6,442 bases of DNA, taken from Candidatus Hecatellales archaeon. GTDB lineage: Archaea; Thermoproteota; Bathyarchaeia; Hecatellales; Hecatellaceae. The notes under the pieces were generated by a model. It searched no databases. It was not told the DNA's origin and saw only the letters and a program-made list of their open reading frames with translations. A program made the translations under genes and the position numbers. How positions within the stretch are numbered: the first letter of the stretch is position 1; each line of letters starts with the position of its first letter. The stretch is taken from the NCBI GenBank assembly GCA_003662305.1, contig QMXU01000058.1:1-6442 (forward strand). The letters are read 5' to 3'. Positions 1 through 4,267 of the stretch are shown here, one piece after another.

Positions 1-203
1 CCTATACACTCAGCCATCTTCTCAATCTCAATGAAGTATCTTCCGGAACCGCAGCCGAAATCTAAAATCACATCCGAACCGGACGGCTGAAGCCAGCTTA
101 TTAAAACTTTAAGTTTAACACGTTCAGAAGGAAACAGGGGGTGAAGCCACAGCCCCCTAGCGTAAACCTCCTCGTAAACTTTCCTTAGATTCTCATGCCC
201 CAT
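1..203 (-). CDS. Class I SAM-dependent methyltransferase, N-terminal fragment (runs off left edge)
   Basis: Only the first 67 codons are in the window. The protein starts MGHENLRKVYEEVYARGLW and reaches VILDFGCGSGRYF at about residues 45-57. This is motif I of Rossmann-fold methyltransferases: a hydrophobic beta-strand, then Asp48 and the glycine-rich Gly50-Cys-Gly-Ser-Gly54 loop that contacts S-adenosylmethionine. The ATG at 203-201 was chosen because an in-frame TAA lies two codons upstream and no other in-frame ATG or GTG start precedes motif I at a sensible distance. No good Shine-Dalgarno site lies in the 20 bases before it; the nearest purine-rich run (AGAGGAAG at 230-223) is about 19 bases away. 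It lies 34 bases downstream of the membrane protein on the same strand and is probably co-transcribed. The substrate cannot be told from this fragment; a glycan or lipid is only suggested by the neighbours. Confidence 0.8.
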   Translation of the reverse strand, partial: MGHENLRKVYEEVYARGLWLHPLFPSERVKLKVLISWLQPSGSDVILDFGCGSGRYFIEIEKMAECI

Positions 204-237
204 GAATTAATCTATCCCGCGGCTTCCTCTTTAAGAT

Positions 238-1914
238 TCACTTCCGCGGTAAAACTCCTATTCCTTGGAGGAGGACGAGCAGTATGGCGAACGTTAAGAA
301 GAGAAGTGGCAGGGTTCCCCACATGTAAGAATAGGCTGGTGGAAAAGGCTTCTGCTCCTCTATGCTTGCCACCGGCACACCTTCCTTACACCAGAGTTTC
401 GCCCCCCCGCTGAAAGTAAGCTTTTCAGTAAAACCGTACGCTTTCAAAACGTCATCGTAGAAGGCGTCTGCAGAGAAAACCCATTTTAAATGGTATTGTT
501 CAGCCTTCCCCAGGAAAATTTTTAGGGTGTCTAAGGACGGCTGCCAGAATTTTATCGCGTCGATGGTTGCGATGCCGCTTTCTCTGAGTACAGGTAGCGT
601 TCTAGCCGTGTAGTAGGTTCCATCTAGGGTTGGCGCCTTCGTGAGAATGCTGAGTTTGGCTTGCTGTCCAGACCCGTACCCTAACGTTATATAATACCAC
701 TTCCAGTTGTCATCGCTGTTAAGAAAGTTTGCTGCTTCCTCCACGCTTTCCATGGCTCCAGGCTGCTGTCCGGGTGCGACGAAGTTTGTTGAAGCCACTT
801 GGAACGCTGACGTAGCCATTATGACTGTGAAGAGTATGAAGGGCAGCTTTGACCAGACCCTATGCTTTATACGGTTCGTGATGGACTTCATGGTGAAGCC
901 GATTAAAGGCATCAAAACCACTCCCGCCCACAGTGCAAACCTTTCATAGGTAAGCCACTTCCAAAGTTCGCCGAAGACCAGTTTAGGCAGCGGCGTGGTT
1001 CCGCCTAAGCCTAAAACAAACAGGAAAACGAAGAGGGCTGAAAGCGGATACAAAGATTTCTTTTCAACCACAAAGTATGCTACAACCGGGAGCAGATAGA
1101 TGAGGTAGGTATACATGTTCCCAAAGAAAACCACCCGGAAAAGCATGCTTCCCAAGCCTAATCTGCTCTGGTGGGCAATCTCCTTCTGGCCTCCCGAATG
1201 AAGAATAAAATCCCAGAAAGGCAGCAGAACAACCAGGTAAACTACGGCTGTAAGCGCCAGCAGAACTAGGAGTCTGAAAAACACCCGTTTGAACGTAGCC
1301 CTACCCATCCTGCTAATGGCGATGGTTACGGTGAGCATTGGAATGAAAATTAGCCCTGTGAAATGGTGCGCGCCTGCAACAACACCGAAGAGGGCGAGGG
1401 AGGTGAGCAGGTTAAGCCTTGAACCCCCAGACAGATATCTCTCCACGTAAATGGTGGAGAAGAGAGACACTGTCAAAGCGAAAATCGTGGTTATCATCCC
1501 CCCAACATAGGTAAGCATCATCAGAGAAGGCAGGAAAACCGAGATTACAGCCGCGTAGCCTGCTGAATCCTCGTCAAGAAACAGCTTGGAAAACCTGAAA
1601 ACCGCCAGGGGCAACAGCAGAAGCGAGATGAAATTCAGCAGGTTATAGGCGTTCTGAAGCCCTACAACGCCCTCCATCAGGGCAAGCAGCTGATGTACAA
1701 GCGGAGGATAGCTGGCCACGGTGAAACCACCGAACCACTTATACTCCCACAGGTTAAACCAGGACCTGAAATAGTGGTCAGCGAAAAACATGTGCGTATA
1801 CGAATCATAGGTTCTCTCATAGTATCCTGTGAAGGCGAAAGCCAGATGGAAAATGAAAGCTAACAGCAGAGCCAACTTCAGCTTAAGAGGCCAGGAAGCA
1901 AAAATCCTCCTCAT
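238..1914 (-). CDS. Polytopic membrane protein, putative GT-C-type glycosyltransferase (PTPS-related membrane family)
   Basis: 558 residues. A first membrane helix (about 10-29) is followed by an extracytoplasmic loop with acidic and aromatic residues (YYERTYDSYTHMFFADHYF, about 31-49) and then a GGF...SYPPLVHQL stretch (about 62-75). An acidic first loop followed by a YPPL-type motif is typical of GT-C-fold transferases and of the archaeal membrane proteins labelled '6-pyruvoyl-tetrahydropterin synthase-related'. Despite that label I see nothing of the pterin enzyme. About nine more hydrophobic segments follow to about residue 367, including a YERF motif near 313-316 after a polar loop. A largely soluble domain (about 370-520) comes next, then a final helix (about 523-545) and a short basic tail. 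GT-C enzymes use polyprenyl-phosphate sugars and act on the outer face of the membrane. Here that role, the sugar and the acceptor are inferred. The start at 1914 lies 3 bases after the upstream stop and has an AGAGGT site 7 bases before it, which indicates translational coupling. Confidence 0.7.
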   Translation of the reverse strand: MRRIFASWPLKLKLALLLAFIFHLAFAFTGYYERTYDSYTHMFFADHYFRSWFNLWEYKWFGGFTVASYPPLVHQLLALMEGVVGLQNAYNLLNFISLLLLPLAVFRFSKLFLDEDSAGYAAVISVFLPSLMMLTYVGGMITTIFALTVSLFSTIYVERYLSGGSRLNLLTSLALFGVVAGAHHFTGLIFIPMLTVTIAISRMGRATFKRVFFRLLVLLALTAVVYLVVLLPFWDFILHSGGQKEIAHQSRLGLGSMLFRVVFFGNMYTYLIYLLPVVAYFVVEKKSLYPLSALFVFLFVLGLGGTTPLPKLVFGELWKWLTYERFALWAGVVLMPLIGFTMKSITNRIKHRVWSKLPFILFTVIMATSAFQVASTNFVAPGQQPGAMESVEEAANFLNSDDNWKWYYITLGYGSGQQAKLSILTKAPTLDGTYYTARTLPVLRESGIATIDAIKFWQPSLDTLKIFLGKAEQYHLKWVFSADAFYDDVLKAYGFTEKLTFSGGAKLWCKEGVPVASIEEQKPFPPAYSYMWGTLPLLFLTFAILLVLLQGIGVLPRK

Positions 1915-1917
1915 CTC

Positions 1918-4128
1918 TTAAACCTCTGAACGGCGGAAGCGTCTGCCAGATGGAAGTCTCCTAAGCCTTCTAACCGTGAAAATAGATAGAATAGCGATTA
2001 TCGCTGCTATCAGAGAAGCCCAACCGACGATAACATACGGGTTTTCCTCCACTATGCAGGCTGCTGGCAAACTTTCTCCTCCCTGATGTTTTTCATCTCC
2101 CTCCCAGCCTGCCGTAATAGTCCACGTTCCACATTCTCCAAGCCGGTACGCATCTTGGAAGGAGCCGTCGGAAGCCGTTAGAACGGTTCTCTTTACGATG
2201 TCGCCTCCCTTTTTTAGGTAGGCTATGGTGACGCTGGCTCCTGAAACCGCTGGGGACAGTAAGCCTGTCACCTTAACGGTTTCTCCCCTGTAGACTTTGC
2301 TTGGTGAGACGGAAACCGTTATCGACGTTGGTATCTTGCTTACGGTAGCCTGCTTAATGCTGCTTTGGCTTGGCCTGCGGTACCCGTCTCCATCCCATGA
2401 AGCCTTAACATATATTCTTCCGGCTGCGGAAGGTTTAAGACGGAAGGAGAAGCTTCCATCACCCCCAACCTTCACGTCTACCGCTTTAACAAAGGATTCG
2501 CCGTCCCTAGAAGTTAAGATGTGAACTATGTCGCCTGGCTCTGCAGGTGTCAGCCTTCCTGAAACTTCAAGTTCCTCGTCTACTAGGAGGGCGTCCTTCG
2601 AAAGGGATATGGTTAGCATTGTGTTTTTCCTCCAGTCGGCTTTCAAGCTCAGAAGCCTGCTGGGGTCTGAGCTGCGAGATTTAAATTCCGAAGTGAACTT
2701 TTCAGTCATAAGAATGTATTTGAACCCGTATTTTTCGCTGGGCTCTATGTAGGTGTTTTCAGGCCACTCGTTGAAGCTTGTGATGAGCAGCCAGTCTGGC
2801 CTACTGTTTCTGGCGGCTTCAAAGGTTTTCCTATAGTATAAGCCGTTTTCCCGGTTCTGGTAGAATCCGGCTCTTTTCGGTATAAGCCTTTCATCGTAGC
2901 CGGGGCATATAGTTGCAGCCCAGATTTTCCCTCCATCACCCTCCAGCAGAGAGTAGGTTTCGCACACGGTAGACATCCGGCAGTATACCTCTTCAAGGTT
3001 CTTGATGGTGATAGGGTTGTAAATGTGAAGTCCGTCGAACACTTCCAGGTAGCTAGCGTCCAAGCTTTCAGCTATATATTCTGCATTATATCCTTTAAGC
3101 CTCAAGTCCTCAAAGATTTCTCTCCAGACTTCAGGGGTGTAACTGCCGGCTGCCCAGACGAAGACCACAGGCTTACCGTCCAGCCTGTAATATGCTTCAC
3201 TATCCCCGTGCTCAGCGAAGAACGCCTCCAGCATTTCCTCTATTTCAAGGGGGCTTCGAGGCACCCCGACACCTTCAACATCCTTCAGCGTTTCCAAGTA
3301 TATGCAAACCTTGAAATTCTCTTTCCCGGAAACCTCTAAGATCCGTGAGAGGACTTCGTCGCTGTAGGTGTCCTTCCCCCACCAGGAAACTATGAACCCG
3401 TCGATTCCAGCAGCCTCAGCCAGTATAATATGCTTCCAAATAGTAGACTTGTCAGAGGAATTATAGTACCCTAAAACAGGCCTGTCAGTCAGCAGGCTTT
3501 CCTTCTCCTTCCAGCCCTCCTCCACGTACCATGGATAGTAGAACGCCCACACAAGTTTAGGGTAACGAGCCTTCACGGATGGTAGAGGCCCGTTCTCCAT
3601 CAGCAACTCATCCTTCATGGGGAAGAAGAAGGGGTTGACGGCTTCGCTTCCAGGAACAGTTTCAGAGCGTGTGAACTTTTTAAGGAGAACAGGTTTTTCA
3701 CCGTTGAAATTGTATATTTCAACCGTGGTATAGCCTATGCTCCCCCTCTGAAGTTCAAAGTTTATGTTGGTGTCCTCCTCAAGGCCTATCATCAAAATTA
3801 CGCATTCAACCTTCACCTTTGTTGTATCCAAACTCCTCTTCGAAATGCAAATCTTCTTTTCAGACCAGAAAACGTTCAAATCAGGTGCGTCTGCTCCCTT
3901 AACAACCTCCAGTTTCGCATTCGCGATTTTCTCGTCGCTTTTTATCAGGAACTTAGTCCAGTCCGACTTCGTGGTCAAGGTTATCTTCACCCTGTAATAT
4001 TCCGGTTGAACGCTGGCTTCTTGGGCTGAAGCCGTGGGAACACCTATGGCTGAGCTGTGAAACACTGTTACGGCAAGCAGTAAAACTACGAGCAGCCCTT
4101 TAAGCTTTATTTCAAAGGTTTTCTCCAT
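1918..4128 (-). CDS. Secreted, membrane-anchored GH99-like glycoside hydrolase with two Ig-like domains
   Basis: 736 residues. Residues 1-35 form a signal peptide: a basic start (KLKG), a hydrophobic core LLVVLLLAVTVF, and an ASA-Q cleavage site at 33-36. An unrecognised beta-rich region spans about 40-155. The catalytic domain, about 190-480, has family 99 hallmarks: WAFYYPWY (194-201), GIDGFIVSWWG (241-251) and TSFNEWPENTYIEPSEKYG (450-468). Glu454 and Glu457 match, from recall, the spacing of the two catalytic glutamates of bacterial GH99 endo-alpha-mannosidases. Two Ig-like beta domains follow (about 500-595 and 600-693); each ends with an ASWDGDGY or AGWEGDEK-type strand seen in archaeal surface proteins. 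A membrane helix (about 697-719) and an arginine-rich tail give type I topology, with the enzyme outside the cell. Eight cysteines are present, including Cys666 and Cys691 within the second Ig domain, which may pair. The substrate is probably a mannose-containing glycan, but specificity is not proven. It is the first gene of the leftward unit. Confidence 0.82.
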   Translation of the reverse strand: MEKTFEIKLKGLLVVLLLAVTVFHSSAIGVPTASAQEASVQPEYYRVKITLTTKSDWTKFLIKSDEKIANAKLEVVKGADAPDLNVFWSEKKICISKRSLDTTKVKVECVILMIGLEEDTNINFELQRGSIGYTTVEIYNFNGEKPVLLKKFTRSETVPGSEAVNPFFFPMKDELLMENGPLPSVKARYPKLVWAFYYPWYVEEGWKEKESLLTDRPVLGYYNSSDKSTIWKHIILAEAAGIDGFIVSWWGKDTYSDEVLSRILEVSGKENFKVCIYLETLKDVEGVGVPRSPLEIEEMLEAFFAEHGDSEAYYRLDGKPVVFVWAAGSYTPEVWREIFEDLRLKGYNAEYIAESLDASYLEVFDGLHIYNPITIKNLEEVYCRMSTVCETYSLLEGDGGKIWAATICPGYDERLIPKRAGFYQNRENGLYYRKTFEAARNSRPDWLLITSFNEWPENTYIEPSEKYGFKYILMTEKFTSEFKSRSSDPSRLLSLKADWRKNTMLTISLSKDALLVDEELEVSGRLTPAEPGDIVHILTSRDGESFVKAVDVKVGGDGSFSFRLKPSAAGRIYVKASWDGDGYRRPSQSSIKQATVSKIPTSITVSVSPSKVYRGETVKVTGLLSPAVSGASVTIAYLKKGGDIVKRTVLTASDGSFQDAYRLGECGTWTITAGWEGDEKHQGGESLPAACIVEENPYVIVGWASLIAAIIAILSIFTVRRLRRLPSGRRFRRSEV
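1922..1927 (-). promoter_or_regulatory. Ribosome binding site of the GT-C-like gene, inside the end of the GH99-like gene
   Basis: AGAGGT on the minus strand, 7 bases before the ATG at 1914-1912 and overlapping the last codons (Glu-Val-stop) of the upstream gene. With a 3-base gap between stop and start this favours coupled translation of the two genes. Confidence 0.65.
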
Positions 4129-4137
4129 CGCCCTTTT

Positions 4138-4143
4138 TCCTCT
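4138..4143 (-). promoter_or_regulatory. Ribosome binding site of the GH99-like gene
   Basis: AGAGGA on the minus strand, 9 bases before the ATG at 4128-4126. It supports this start over the downstream alternatives, together with the signal peptide that begins right at this codon. Confidence 0.6.
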
Positions 4144-4163
4144 AAAAATACCTTTTTACCTGC

Positions 4164-4173
4164 CTTATAAATT
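4164..4173 (-). promoter_or_regulatory. Archaeal-type TATA box for the leftward GH99 / membrane protein / methyltransferase unit
   Basis: On the minus strand this reads AATTTATAAG, close to the archaeal TATA element. A start of transcription about 25 bases downstream would fall near 4142-4144. That gives a very short leader of about 14-16 bases that would carry the AGAGG ribosome site just before the ATG at 4128. The position is inferred from spacing only. Confidence 0.6.
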
Positions 4174-4208
4174 AATGGGGGCTCCGAGGACTTTCTTTCA
4201 GGCTGTAA

Positions 4209-4220
4209 GATTTATATTTT
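4209..4220 (+). promoter_or_regulatory. Archaeal-type TATA box for the repeat-protein gene
   Basis: GATTTATATTTT, preceded by the purine-rich GTAA, which could be part of a BRE. Transcription would start near 4240, giving a leader of roughly 28 bases that holds the ribosome site at 4254-4260. It lies about 45 bases from the leftward TATA box, so the two promoters face away from each other within a very short region and may be co-regulated. Confidence 0.6.
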
Positions 4221-4253
4221 CGTGGTTTCCATTTTTTAGCAAGGAGCACGTTA

Positions 4254-4260
4254 GTGAGGA
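4254..4260 (+). promoter_or_regulatory. Ribosome binding site deciding the TTG start of the repeat-protein gene
   Basis: GTGAGGA lies 7 bases before TTG at 4268. The GTG within it (4254) is itself out of frame and meets a stop after five codons, so it is not a start. This site, with the TATA box upstream, supports TTG over the in-frame ATG at 4175. Confidence 0.5.
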
Positions 4261-4267
4261 AGAGTCC

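Noticed and set aside
217..249. CCGCGG at 217-222 and again at 244-249, a possible terminator hairpin between the membrane protein and methyltransferase genes
   Set aside because: The stem is only 6 base pairs with a 21-base loop, cannot be extended, overlaps the stop codon of the membrane protein gene, and is not followed by a T-run in the direction of transcription.
238..1914. Annotation as a 6-pyruvoyl-tetrahydropterin synthase
   Set aside because: The protein is polytopic with GT-C-like loops and no zinc-binding histidines or T-fold features of that enzyme; the name is a known database label for a membrane family only.
3025..3339. Plus-strand open frame of 104 residues opposite the GH99-like gene
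   Set aside because: It lies antisense to a clear catalytic domain and its translation has no domain or membrane features. The other plus-strand frames opposite the two leftward genes (707-949, 2297-2524, 2528-2752, 3764-3997 and 195-413) were left out for the same reason.
4175..4267. In-frame ATG at 4175 as the start of the repeat-protein gene
   Set aside because: It would put a good TATA box and ribosome site inside the coding region, and its 31 extra residues end before a complete, normal signal peptide that begins at the TTG. Kept only as an alternative.
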